DNA of 64,000 nt from NCBI RefSeq assembly GCF_000376105.1, contig NZ_AQWM01000001.1:1-64000 (forward strand), in the 5' to 3' direction. The translations under genes and the position numbers were made by a program. Shown in pieces: positions 9,770-18,301 of this stretch (the stretch's first letter is position 1; the number at the start of each line of letters is the position of its first letter). The notes beneath the pieces were generated by a model that saw nothing but the letters and a program-made list of their open reading frames with translations, was not told the DNA's origin and did no database searches. This stretch comes from Asticcacaulis benevestitus DSM 16100 = ATCC BAA-896. GTDB taxonomy: Bacteria; Pseudomonadota; Alphaproteobacteria; Caulobacterales; Caulobacteraceae.

Positions 9770-11395
9770 ATGACCTTTACGCACCTGGCGCTGGCCGCCG
9801 CCGTGTCCTTGCTTGCCTTGCCGGCGATGGCGGCACCCGTTATCGACGTGTCGCCTGTCGCGGTCACCGCCAAAGCCAGCGCCTTGCCGAAGGACTGGAA
9901 CCGCTCGGCGTCCTTCATGGAGATCTTCGTCCGTTCGTATAAGGACAGCGACGGCGACGGCATCGGCGATTTCAACGGCCTCACCCAAAAGCTCGATTAC
10001 CTCCACGACCTCGGCGTCACCGGCATCTGGCTGATGCCGATGATGCCGAGCGAAGACGGCGACCACGGTTACGCGGTCAATGACTATCGCGCCGTCAACC
10101 CGGACTACGGCACCATGGCCGATTTCGAGCGCTTCGTGCAGGAAGCCCACAAGCGCGGCATCGGCGTTATCATCGACTATGTCGTCAACCATTCGGGCAG
10201 CGGCAACGCCCTTTTTCAGGCCGCCGCCGTCTCGAAAACCAGCCCCTACCGCGACTGGTACGTCTTCTCCGACCAGAACCCCGGCTGGTATAATGCCAAG
10301 ATGCGCGGCGTCAGCGGCGCCTTTTACAACGACCCGTGGAAGCCGGTCAGCCGAACCGTGCCTGGCGGCGTGGGCCAGTATTACGGCGTCTTCTCCGACA
10401 GCATGCCCGACCTCAACCTGAAGAACCCGAAGGTCATCGCCTACCTCCAGGACACCATGCGCTTCTGGATGAACAAGGGCGTCGACGGCTTCCGGCTCGA
10501 TGCGGTCACCATGCTGATCGAGGACGGCAAGGACCGCTATTTCAACAATCCCGCCAATCCCGGCATCGTGGCGAAGCTGCGCGAAACGCTCGACGCCTAC
10601 GACAACCGCTACATGATCTGCGAGGCCTCCGAAGGCGCGGAGATGTACGTGAAGGCGTGCAGCGCCTTTGCCTATGGCGTCCAGGCCTCGATCATCGACA
10701 GCGCCCGCAAGGGCTCGCTGCAGACGCCCTTGAGCGCGCAACTGGCCAATCCCCACGCCGACCTGATGCCGCTGGCCCTGCAGAGCCACGATTCCTATGT
10801 CGGCGACCGGCTGATCAACCAGTTCGGCGTCAACAATCCGGCCGATTACAAGCTGTCGGCGGCCATCGCCATCCTGGCCTCATCGACGCCCTTTGGCTAT
10901 TACGGCGAGGAGATCGGCATGAGCAATGGCGGCGTGTTCAATGATCCCGGCATCCGCTCGCCGATGAGCTGGACCGGCTATCCGCGCACCGCCGGCTTCA
11001 CCACGGGGAAGCCTTACCGCGACGTGGCGATCAATGTTGCCAGCCATAATGTGGCGGCGGAAGCGGGTGATCCGGCGTCCCTGCTCGAATATTACCGCGC
11101 GCTCTATCAGGTGCGGCGCGACCGGCCGGTGTTCGGCACCGGCGTGCTTGAGGTGCAGTCGAAGGCCGGCGATCCGGTACTTAGCTTCACCCGCACGAAT
11201 GACACCGATCAGGTCGCGGTGGTGATCAACCTGTCGGATAAGCCGCAGACTGTCAGCCTCAGGGTCGGGGCAGGGACGTATCAGCAGGTTCTGCGCGGGG
11301 TGGGGGAGGCGGCCATGGCGCCGGTGTCGACCGCCAACGGAACGCTGGGCACGACAATACCGGCCAAGACGTCTTACGTCTTCGCACGGCAATAG
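9770..11395 (+). CDS. Secreted GH13 alpha-amylase-family glycosidase
   Basis: The 541-aa protein has a cleavable signal peptide (MTFTHLALAAAVSLLALPAMA). The GH13 barrel has region I as DYVVNHSG, region II as GFRLDAV with the Asp nucleophile, region III as ICEASEG with the Glu acid/base, and region IV as LQSHDSYVGDR, where the usual Asn before His-Asp is Ser. A short C-terminal beta domain follows from about residue 460. It is predicted to cleave alpha-glucans in the periplasm or outside. The start is fixed by CAGGGAG upstream. An ATACGTAT palindrome at 9707-9714, 56 bases before the start, could be a sugar-repressor site. Confidence 0.92.
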   Translation: MTFTHLALAAAVSLLALPAMAAPVIDVSPVAVTAKASALPKDWNRSASFMEIFVRSYKDSDGDGIGDFNGLTQKLDYLHDLGVTGIWLMPMMPSEDGDHGYAVNDYRAVNPDYGTMADFERFVQEAHKRGIGVIIDYVVNHSGSGNALFQAAAVSKTSPYRDWYVFSDQNPGWYNAKMRGVSGAFYNDPWKPVSRTVPGGVGQYYGVFSDSMPDLNLKNPKVIAYLQDTMRFWMNKGVDGFRLDAVTMLIEDGKDRYFNNPANPGIVAKLRETLDAYDNRYMICEASEGAEMYVKACSAFAYGVQASIIDSARKGSLQTPLSAQLANPHADLMPLALQSHDSYVGDRLINQFGVNNPADYKLSAAIAILASSTPFGYYGEEIGMSNGGVFNDPGIRSPMSWTGYPRTAGFTTGKPYRDVAINVASHNVAAEAGDPASLLEYYRALYQVRRDRPVFGTGVLEVQSKAGDPVLSFTRTNDTDQVAVVINLSDKPQTVSLRVGAGTYQQVLRGVGEAAMAPVSTANGTLGTTIPAKTSYVFARQ

Positions 11396-11456
11396 AGATG
11401 GGGTTTTAAGGGGAAGACAGACGGCGGATCAGCGGATGCGGTGGTTCGCGCCGCGT

Positions 11457-11790
11457 TTACGGCGGGCCGGTGGGGTCTTCGTCGTCCTCGTCCCCGTCCT
11501 CGTCTTCCGGCTCGGCAGCGCGGCTGTCGAGATAGGCCTGAAAGATGGCGTTGGCGCGTTGTTCCAGATCGAGGGCGGCGGGCGGAAGAGCTTCGGGGGC
11601 CTCTTCGGGGGCGTCTATAGCGTCGTCATCATAGCTGGACGAACGCGACCTCTTCCGAGGGCTCTTCTGGTTGGTCTTGAGGCCGTTCTTGTGGCGCCAG
11701 AGTCTGCGTCTGTGTGGTCGTCTGGGGCGAGGCTTCGGGTGAACGGGCGGCTAACAGGGAAGGGAGGCGCTCGCTGAAAGGCCGGCTAAA
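11457..11790 (-). pseudogene. Decayed gene: Pro/Gln-rich then acidic C-terminal region, frameshifted
   Basis: Read on the minus strand, the frame that runs on after the TAA of the 84-aa gene gives FSERLPSLLAARSPEAS and a PQTTTQTQTLAPQ linker as far as EEVAFVQL. Near 11634 the sensible reading moves to another frame: YDDDAIDAPEEAPEALPPA, LEQRANAIFQAYLDSR and a strongly acidic EDEDGDEDDED tail, then stop. No ATG, GTG or TTG starts either part. This looks like the remains of one protein whose start has been lost and which carries a frameshift. The family is not recognised. The chance that this is accidental coding-like antisense is real. Confidence 0.4.
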
Positions 11791-12045
11791 TTAAGGGCTT
11801 AAGGGCGAATTTGGGGCGCTTTGGGCGGTCTGGCCGGTCTGGCCGGCCATGGGCGGCAGGATGTAGCCCTCAATAAACCTCGGATTATCAAGTGGGACAT
11901 TGTAAGCAGCCAATGCCGCCGACGCATTTGGAGACACGCCTGCGTGCCTAAACGTCAATGGAATGAAGAGCGAGAAGTCGAAAAGCAGCATATCGACAAC
12001 ATGGTCGATGATCGCATTGCGCTTGTCCATAGGAAGCGTATCCAC
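11791..12045 (-). CDS. Hypothetical protein, 84 aa (possibly the 5' part of a broken gene)
   Basis: GTG start (MDTLPMDKRNAIIDHVVDML) with TAGGAGG 10 bases upstream. The protein has a hydrophobic segment LLFDFSLFIPLTF, then a Pro/Gln-rich tail (MAGQTGQTAQSAPNSPLSP). Its TAA is followed in the same frame by the decayed gene at 11457-11790, so the original product may have been about 200 aa. No function is recognised. Confidence 0.5.
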   Translation of the reverse strand: MDTLPMDKRNAIIDHVVDMLLFDFSLFIPLTFRHAGVSPNASAALAAYNVPLDNPRFIEGYILPPMAGQTGQTAQSAPNSPLSP

Positions 12046-12256
12046 GTAAATGTTTCCTCCTAGAAGCTGGAGGATTACTTTAAAGCGTGCAGTGATTTAC
12101 TTGGCCGAGTGTATGTCCATTTTCTGAAAGAATAAATGTGCATAAAATTACTCCACATAAGAAAGATAAGATTACATCCTTAAATGCTTTGTGATCCTTT
12201 CATCTGCCGAAGAAAAAAACCTTTATGCCGCCATCTCTTCCCGCTATATCCACCCT

Positions 12257-13777
12257 ATGACACACATCGCTTCTCCTCTTGATTCCGGCCGCGTGGCCGA
12301 TCCCAGCAAACTGATCCAGGGCCGGACCGGCCTGTGGGAAATCGTCATGGGCCTCGAAGTCCATGCGCAGGTTGCCTCCAACACTAAGCTGTTTTCCGGC
12401 GCCAAGGTCGGCTTCGGCGCCGGCCCCAACGAGCAGGTCAGCCTCGTTGACGCCGCCATGCCCGGCATGTTGCCCGTGCTCAACAAGTACTGCGTGGAGC
12501 AGGCGGTGAAAACCGGGCTTGGCCTGAAAGCCGAGATCAACCGTTTCTCGCGCTTCGACCGCAAGAACTACTTCTATCCCGACCTGCCGCAGGGCTATCA
12601 GATTTCGCAACTCTTCCACCCGATCGTGGGCGAGGGCGAGGTGCTGGTCGAGCGCGATGACGGCTCAAGCTTCACCGTGCGCATCGAACGGCTGCACCTG
12701 GAGCAGGACGCCGGCAAGTCGATCCACGATCTCGACCCCAACGCCACCTATGTCGATCTGAACCGCGCCGGCACAGCCCTGATGGAAATCGTCTCGAAGC
12801 CCGATCTCAGATCTTCGGACGAAGCCGTTGCTTACTTTAAGAAACTGCGCACCATCCTGATCTATCTCGGCACCTGCGACGGTGACATGGAAAAGGGCAA
12901 TATGCGCGCCGACTGTAACGTGTCGGTGCGCCGCGTCGGCGAGCCTTTCGGCACGCGCTGCGAGATCAAGAACGTCAACTCGTTCCGCTTCATGCAGCAG
13001 GCGATCGAATTCGAGGCGCGCCGCCAGATCGAGATTCTGGAAGACGGCGGCAAGATCGATCAGGAAACGCGGCTGTTCGACTCCGTGAAGGTCGAGACGC
13101 GCTCGATGCGCTCCAAGGAAGAGGCGCACGATTATCGCTATTTCCCTGATCCCGACCTGTTGCCGGTCGAGCTGGAAGAGGCGTGGATCGAGGATATCCG
13201 CAAATCACTGGTGGAACTGCCGGACGACAAGAAGGCGCGCTTTATCTCGCAATACGGGCTGTCGTCGTATGATGCGCAGGTGCTGATTTCCGAACAGGAC
13301 CGCGCGGATTACTATGAAAAGGCCGTCTTGAAACTGAAAGAATTTGGGGGCCGTGACGCCAAGCTGGTGGCCAACTGGACGACCAACGAACTGCTGGCGC
13401 GTTTGGCCAAGGACGGTCAGGAGATTTCGGATTCGCCGCTGCCGCCCGGGCAGATCGCCGGACTGGTGGAACTGATCGAGACCAATGTAATCTCGTCCAA
13501 GATCGCCAAGACGGTGTTTGAGCACATGTGGGAAGGCAAGGGGACGATCACCCCGGCCGAGATCGTGGAAAAACACGGCCTCAAGCAGGTGACCGATACC
13601 GGCGCGATTGAGAAAGCCATCGACGAGATCATCGCCGCCAATCCGGACAAGGCCGCGGAAGTGGCGTCGAAGCCGCAGGCGCTGGGCTGGTTCGTCGGGC
13701 AGGTCATGAAGGCCACCGGCGGCAAGGCCAATCCGGCGGCGGTCAATGAGCTGTTGAAGAGCAAGCTGGGGCTGTAG
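12257..13777 (+). CDS. gatB: Asp/Glu-tRNA(Asn/Gln) amidotransferase subunit B
   Basis: GatB subunit of the GatCAB complex, which amidates Glu-tRNA(Gln) and Asp-tRNA(Asn); GatB carries the kinase and tRNA-binding parts. The 506-aa protein has typical blocks: [58 protein letters not shown] and [17 protein letters not shown], with the YqeY-like tail ending in [15 protein letters not shown]. The ATG at 12257 is the most likely start, although no strong ribosome site is visible and the frame is open to 12191. The gatC and gatA partners are not in the window. A strong terminator follows. Confidence 0.97.
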   Translation: MTHIASPLDSGRVADPSKLIQGRTGLWEIVMGLEVHAQVASNTKLFSGAKVGFGAGPNEQVSLVDAAMPGMLPVLNKYCVEQAVKTGLGLKAEINRFSRFDRKNYFYPDLPQGYQISQLFHPIVGEGEVLVERDDGSSFTVRIERLHLEQDAGKSIHDLDPNATYVDLNRAGTALMEIVSKPDLRSSDEAVAYFKKLRTILIYLGTCDGDMEKGNMRADCNVSVRRVGEPFGTRCEIKNVNSFRFMQQAIEFEARRQIEILEDGGKIDQETRLFDSVKVETRSMRSKEEAHDYRYFPDPDLLPVELEEAWIEDIRKSLVELPDDKKARFISQYGLSSYDAQVLISEQDRADYYEKAVLKLKEFGGRDAKLVANWTTNELLARLAKDGQEISDSPLPPGQIAGLVELIETNVISSKIAKTVFEHMWEGKGTITPAEIVEKHGLKQVTDTGAIEKAIDEIIAANPDKAAEVASKPQALGWFVGQVMKATGGKANPAAVNELLKSKLGL

Positions 13778-13817
13778 GCCAGTTCATCCTCCCCCGTAAA
13801 CAGGGGAGCATCACATC

Positions 13818-13850
13818 AAAGCCCCCGCATGCAGGTGCGGGGGCTTTTTT
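13818..13850 (+). terminator. Intrinsic terminator after gatB
   Basis: A 12-bp stem, AAAGCCCCCGCA with TGCGGGGGCTTT, has a 6-base loop and is followed by TTT. Confidence 0.9.
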
Positions 13851-13912
13851 GTGTCTGATCTGGTGCAATCGTCCGGCGTGTGGCTATAGTGCGGCCAAAC
13901 CGGAGGGGATAC

Positions 13913-14839
13913 ATGGCGGATGTGGCACTGAGCCTTGAAGGCGTTTGCAAACAGTATGGCGATTTCGAAGCCGTGCGCGATCTCAGTTTCGCGGTGAAGC
14001 GCGGCACGATCTGCGGCTTCCTGGGGCCCAATGGCGCCGGCAAGACCTCCAGCGTGCGGATGATGCTGGGCCTGTCCGAACCGACCGCCGGCCAGATCAC
14101 CGTGCTGGGCGGGACAGCGGCTAAGGCGCTCGACCGCATCGGCTTCATGCCGGAGGAGCGCGGGCTCTATCGCAAGATGACGCCGGTCGACGTGATCGTC
14201 TTTCTGGCCGGCCTCAAGGGCGTAAAGGCCTCGGTGGCGCGTAAACGCGGCAAGGAGATGCTGGAGGCGCAGGGGCTAGGGCCCTTCATGAACAAGCAGA
14301 TCCGCTCGCTCTCCAAGGGTATGTCGCAGAAGGTGCAGCTTATTTCCTGCCTGGTGCACGAGCCGGAACTGGTCATCCTCGATGAACCGTTTTCGGGGCT
14401 CGATCCGGTCAATCAACAGGGGCTGGAGACGGTGATCCGCGATCTGGCCAAACGGGGTGCGACGGTGCTGTTCTCCACGCACGTCATGCAGCACGCCGAG
14501 CGCCTGTGCGAGAAGGTGGTGCTGCTGACCAAGGGGCAGAAGGTGTTTGAAGGCAGCCTGAAAGAGGCGCGGGCGGCGGCGCCGCGGCATCTCGATCTCG
14601 AAGGCGCCTTGGGTGCGGCCGATTTGATGGCCCTGCCGGGGGTCGCGTCGGTGAGCGATATGGGGGCGACCGAGGATGGCGCGCACCTGTGGCAGTGCCG
14701 GCTGCATGCGGGGCAATCGGCGCACGAGGCGCTGAAGGCGGCCTTCCTGCGCGGGCTCGATGTGCGGCGGTTCGAGGCGAAGGAGCCGAGCCTGCACGAG
14801 GCGTTCATAGTTCTGACAGGAGGCGAAGCCGATGCGTAA
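13913..14839 (+). CDS. ABC transporter ATP-binding protein (NatA-like)
   Basis: The 308-aa ATPase has Walker A GPNGAGKTS (near residue 40), signature LSKGMSQKVQ, Walker B LVILDEPFSGLD and the switch His in FSTHVMQHAE. A C-terminal domain of about 80 residues (DUF4162-like) follows. It is grouped with NatA-type ABC-2 exporters. The start is fixed by GGAGGGG 5 bases before the ATG. Its last codons overlap the permease gene by 8 bases, so the two are co-translated and form one complex. Confidence 0.93.
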   Translation: MADVALSLEGVCKQYGDFEAVRDLSFAVKRGTICGFLGPNGAGKTSSVRMMLGLSEPTAGQITVLGGTAAKALDRIGFMPEERGLYRKMTPVDVIVFLAGLKGVKASVARKRGKEMLEAQGLGPFMNKQIRSLSKGMSQKVQLISCLVHEPELVILDEPFSGLDPVNQQGLETVIRDLAKRGATVLFSTHVMQHAERLCEKVVLLTKGQKVFEGSLKEARAAAPRHLDLEGALGAADLMALPGVASVSDMGATEDGAHLWQCRLHAGQSAHEALKAAFLRGLDVRRFEAKEPSLHEAFIVLTGGEADA

Positions 14840-16193
14840 TACCTTCCTGATCGCCCAGCGTGAATATCTCGCCTTTGTCCGCACCGTCGGCTTCTGGCTG
14901 TCGCTGTTCACCGTGCCGCTGCTGATCGGCGCGGTGATCCTGGTGCCGCTGTTGCTGGCCCAGACCTCACCGGTCAAAACCATGTCGGTGGCGGTGCTCG
15001 ATCTGAGCGGCGAGGGGCTTGAGCCTGAGTTGCGCGCCATGGTGCAGGCCAAGGCGGACGCGGCATCGGCCCCTGACGACGCACTGGCCCGCATGGCGGC
15101 GCGGATGGCGCACCAGAAGGAGGTCCGGCTTGTGGCCTTGCCGGCCGGTCTGACGCCGGTTATGTCGCGCGCTGAGGCGGCGGCGAAGATACCGGGCCTG
15201 CTGTCGGAGGACAGCGGCAAGCCGTCGACGATCCTGCTGGCCTATGACGAAGGCGAGAAGCTGCATTTCGATATCTGGTCGGTGCCGTCGCAGGCGGGTA
15301 ACCTGAAGGATATGATCGAATGGGATCTGCACGGCCTGCAATATGAAAAGGTGGCTCGGCTGAATGGCGTTGATGCGAAGCTGGCGCATGACATGCGTAA
15401 AGCCCGCGCCGACATCGTCAGCCTGACACCCAAGCCGGCGGCGGGTGCGGCGCAAAATACCCAGGTCAACAACGGGACCGGGTTTATCGGCTTTATGCTG
15501 GGCTTCGCGACCTGGATGACCATCTTTTCCTCGTCGATGATCCTGCTGGGCGGGGTGATCGAGGAGAAGTCGAGCAAGGTGCTGGAAGTGCTGCTGGCCT
15601 CGACCTCGACCGAAAGCCTGCTGATAGGCAAGGTGCTGGGCGTCGCCATGGTGCTGCTGACCGTCGGCGGCATATGGGGCTGCGCCAGCCTGCTGCTGGG
15701 CACCTACGGCCTGAGTTCGATTCCGCCGCAAGCGATCAGCGCTATCAAGGCGGCGGCCGGCGGGTTGTTGTCGCCGCTGCATCTAGGACTTCTGGCGGTC
15801 TATTTCGTCTTTGGTTATCTGATGTATGGCGTGTCGTTCGCGGCGATTGGCGCCTTCTGCGAAACCCAGAAGGACGCGCAGGCGGTGATGGGGCCGGTCA
15901 TGATGGTGCTGATGATACCGATGCTGTGCATGCAGGCGGCCCTGCAGGTGCCCGATTCGCCGATTATCCGCTGGCTGAGCTATGTGCCAATCTTCACGCC
16001 GTTCCTGATGCCGCTGCGTCTGTCGCAGCCCCTGCCGCTGTGGGAGATCGCGGTGACGCTGGGTGGCATGGTGATCGTCGGCGGGTTCATGATCGTGGTC
16101 GGCCGCAAGGCCTTCAAGCAGGGCGCGCTGACCGGCGGCAAGCTGACCTGGGGCACCTTGTTCCGGATTGCAACGCAGAAGCCGGCCGCCTGA
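14832..16193 (+). CDS. ABC-2 type permease (NatB-like)
   Basis: The 453-aa inner-membrane partner of the ATPase above. It has one N-terminal membrane helix (LSLFTVPLLIGAVILVPLLL), a large outer domain of about 190 residues, then five or six helices including GFMLGFATWMTIFSSSMILLGGVIEEKSSKVLEVLLAS cut by the conserved EEKSSK turn of ABC-2 permeases. The substrate is unknown; sodium, antibiotics or lipids are all used by relatives. The ATG lies inside the end of the ATPase gene. Confidence 0.92.
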   Translation: MRNTFLIAQREYLAFVRTVGFWLSLFTVPLLIGAVILVPLLLAQTSPVKTMSVAVLDLSGEGLEPELRAMVQAKADAASAPDDALARMAARMAHQKEVRLVALPAGLTPVMSRAEAAAKIPGLLSEDSGKPSTILLAYDEGEKLHFDIWSVPSQAGNLKDMIEWDLHGLQYEKVARLNGVDAKLAHDMRKARADIVSLTPKPAAGAAQNTQVNNGTGFIGFMLGFATWMTIFSSSMILLGGVIEEKSSKVLEVLLASTSTESLLIGKVLGVAMVLLTVGGIWGCASLLLGTYGLSSIPPQAISAIKAAAGGLLSPLHLGLLAVYFVFGYLMYGVSFAAIGAFCETQKDAQAVMGPVMMVLMIPMLCMQAALQVPDSPIIRWLSYVPIFTPFLMPLRLSQPLPLWEIAVTLGGMVIVGGFMIVVGRKAFKQGALTGGKLTWGTLFRIATQKPAA

Positions 16194-16203
16194 TGAAAGA
16201 CAA

Positions 16204-16244
16204 AAAAAGACCCCCGGTGCATCGCATCGGGGGTCGTTCTTTTT
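16204..16244. terminator. Bidirectional terminator between convergent genes
   Basis: GACCCCCG and CGGGGGTC form a stem around GTGCATCGCAT, with A runs before it and TTTTT after it, so it can serve both the permease gene and the minus-strand gene at 16258. Confidence 0.85.
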
Positions 16245-16257
16245 AACCCGTAGCCGC

Positions 16258-16542
16258 TTACTGCGAACTGGCCGAGTCGGACGAAGCGCTGCTTTCGGTG
16301 CTGCTGGAGTCCTTCGTCGTTGTCACGGTGCCATCGGCGGCGACCGAGGTGGAGGCAGCTTCCGAGGTGGCGGTGACGGTGCCGTCAGCGGCGACGGAGG
16401 TGCTTTCGCTGGCCGAGCTGGTGGTGGCCGTCGCGGCGGCGGGATCTGTGGCCGGCACTTCCTGAGCGACCGAGATGAAAGGCACGATGCCGAGGGCGAG
16501 GATACCAGCGGCGGCGGAAGCGATGCGAATGGAAGACTTCAT
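16258..16542 (-). CDS. Secreted Ser/Thr/Ala-rich protein
   Basis: The 94-aa protein has a signal peptide (MKSSIRIASAAAGILALGIV, cleaved after SVAQ or nearby). The mature part is low-complexity and holds two copies of STSVAADGTVT followed by a Ser-rich tail (SSSTESSASSDSASSQ). There is no known domain. The ATG at 16542 gives a clean signal peptide; the frame open to 16602 does not. It is the first of four secreted low-complexity proteins on this strand. Confidence 0.7.
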   Translation of the reverse strand: MKSSIRIASAAAGILALGIVPFISVAQEVPATDPAAATATTSSASESTSVAADGTVTATSEAASTSVAADGTVTTTKDSSSTESSASSDSASSQ

Positions 16543-16824
16543 GTGTAGTTGCTTTCTCTGTTGGGGAGGAATGACTAACAGTGACCCTGAATATACTTGC
16601 ATATTTCAGGAAGTATCGCTGAGTTTGTAAAGTGGTTGATAAGACGTCGTCTCAGCGAGTGTTAAACTTTAGTAAGAATGGGGCTCAAATTTGTCATTGA
16701 TGGGGTCTGTTTGTGGTGCGTTGGCGAAATAGAGGTTATCTTTATGGCCTCTTTATTTAATCCAGGCTGATCGAGAACCTTGCCTTTATAAGCCTGTGAC
16801 CGTCTTTTCGAAGACCGCGCGGGA

Positions 16825-17241
16825 TCAGGGGATAGGCGGTTGAGGGCCGTCCACGGGCTTCCCTTGAGTCGGGTCAGGATCAGCGGGCAGGGGAATGGTC
16901 ACCGGCGGCACGGGCGCCGCGTCTTCAGGGGCTGCCGGCTTTGCGGCCAGATCGACCGGCACCGGCGCCGTGCCCAACTCTGCGGCCCGGGCGGCCTGAT
17001 GCTGATTAAGCGCGTCGCTGCTGGTCGAATTGTAGGGATCATTGGCATGATCTCCGGCGGCAAGTGCGCGATCGTGTTCGCGCTTGAGCTGGGCATCGTG
17101 CTGGGCGGTGCCGGGTGCGGGCGGCGTGCTGATCTCCTGTGTAGGCCCCGTCGGCGTGGCAACGGTCGTCTGCGCCACAGCGGCGGTGCCGGTCAGAAGG
17201 CTTGCGATAAGGAGCGCGGGCACATAGGATGACGTCTTCAT
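16825..17241 (-). CDS. Secreted Pro/Ala-rich hypothetical protein
   Basis: The 138-aa protein has a signal peptide (MKTSSYVPALLIASLLTGTA, cleavage near AVAQ). The mature chain is disordered, with a charged helix QLKREHDRALAAGDHANDPY in the middle and a Pro-rich tail (DPTQGKPVDGPQPPIP). AAGGAGA lies 6-8 bases before the ATG. It is probably periplasmic. No family is recognised. The second copy of the dispersed repeat lies upstream of it. Confidence 0.75.
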   Translation of the reverse strand: MKTSSYVPALLIASLLTGTAAVAQTTVATPTGPTQEISTPPAPGTAQHDAQLKREHDRALAAGDHANDPYNSTSSDALNQHQAARAAELGTAPVPVDLAAKPAAPEDAAPVPPVTIPLPADPDPTQGKPVDGPQPPIP

Positions 17242-17304
17242 AATCTATCTCCTTGGAAATCTATCCTGAGCGGCGGCGCGCTTTCCGGAAAGAAAGCGCG
17301 CCGC

Positions 17305-17410
17305 TTAGAGCGTGTTCCGATCTGATTGGATCAGATCGGCGCTGTAATTTTTTGTTTTGACGCGCTTTTTTATCCGAAAAGTGCGTCACACTTTTCGGAA
17401 AGCGCTCTAG
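17305..17410. repeat. 106-bp dispersed palindromic repeat, copy 2
   Basis: The same length and nearly the same sequence as the element at 2901-3006. It differs at the first base of the left end (TTAGAGCG), at a G for C in the CTGTAA/CTCTAA segment, and at a G for A before TGCGTCACAC. It lies between two minus-strand secreted-protein genes, four bases from the stop of the downstream-strand gene at 17415. Confidence 0.9.
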
Positions 17411-17414
17411 CCGC

Positions 17415-18071
17415 TTAGTGCTTATCCATCTTGGCCTTGGCCTCGGCATCAAGTTTGGCTTGGGCTTCAGCGGAGAGCTTGGCCGATTTGGCGGTATCGA
17501 TCGTATCGCCGACAGCGGCGCCGGCCTGACCGGTCACCCGGCCGGCATCATCACGCACGGCATTGACGCCCGTGCGCGTGGCATTGGCCGCCGCGTTCGG
17601 ATCTGCCGCGACATTCGCCTCAGCATCGATCATGCCTTTCAGGTGGCCATCGCTGTCGGTCGTGGCGCTGGCATTGGCATCGCCGTTCACGGTCGCGGTG
17701 CCGTCTGTCTTTTTGACCGTATCCTTGGCCTGGTCCTTCAGGATACGCGTATCGTCCTTCAGGGTGTCAGTGGTGGAACGGGTCTGATCCTGCAGGCCGT
17801 CAGTAACGCCGGTCGCGTCAGCGCCGCCGGTCAGGCTGCCATTGCCCTGGACCTGACCAGTGACTTGACCAGTGACCGGGCCAATGGCTGGGCCAGTGAC
17901 TGGACTGGTGGTTGGGCCTGTAGGGGGGGCAACCTGCCCGCCGACCTGGCCGCCGACCTGGCCTGCACCATTCAGGGCGCCGCCCGTAAGCTGGGCATTG
18001 GAAATGGCGGGGGTAAGGGCCAGTCCGGCAGTCAGGGCCAGAGCTGTGGTCAGGGTGAGTATACGTGTCAT
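17415..18071 (-). CDS. Secreted repetitive Gly/Thr/Asp-rich hypothetical protein
   Basis: The 218-aa protein has a signal peptide (MTRILTLTTALALTAGLALT, then PAISNAQ). The mature part has a GQVGGQVGGQVAPPTGP segment and repeats of the type GPVTGQVTGQV, then charged coiled segments (DTLKDDTRILKDQAKD) and a final SAEAQAKLDAEAKAKMDKH helix. The start at 18071 follows GAGGAAG. No family is recognised; the composition suggests an extended periplasmic or surface protein. Confidence 0.75.
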   Translation of the reverse strand: MTRILTLTTALALTAGLALTPAISNAQLTGGALNGAGQVGGQVGGQVAPPTGPTTSPVTGPAIGPVTGQVTGQVQGNGSLTGGADATGVTDGLQDQTRSTTDTLKDDTRILKDQAKDTVKKTDGTATVNGDANASATTDSDGHLKGMIDAEANVAADPNAAANATRTGVNAVRDDAGRVTGQAGAAVGDTIDTAKSAKLSAEAQAKLDAEAKAKMDKH

Positions 18072-18240
18072 GGATGTCTTCCTCTTATGATGGTGAGGCG
18101 TCATCGGCCTCCGAGGACGTCATTGTGGGCCGGCATGCCGCTGGAAATGGGGCGGAATAGTAATGGCGGCATAGGTAAGGGGCGCCAAAAAACAGTGTTT
18201 TCCCGTCTGTTTGTTCCCGCGTTCCAGCATCAGCGACAAC

Positions 18241-18272
18241 GAAAAGGCCCCGGATGCAGAGCATCCGGGGCC
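18241..18272 (-). terminator. Intrinsic terminator of the RcnB-like gene
   Basis: A perfect 12-bp stem, GGCCCCGGATGC with GCATCCGGGGCC, has a 3-base loop and on the minus strand is followed by TTTT. It lies 30 bases beyond the stop at 18302. Confidence 0.9.
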
Positions 18273-18301
18273 AGTTCAGGCGGTTTCGACAGAATCAAAA
18301 C

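Noticed and set aside
11436-11777. Plus-strand 113-codon frame
   Set aside because: It is antisense to the Pro/Gln-rich and acidic reading of the minus strand; its Val/Leu/Gly-rich product has no ribosome site.
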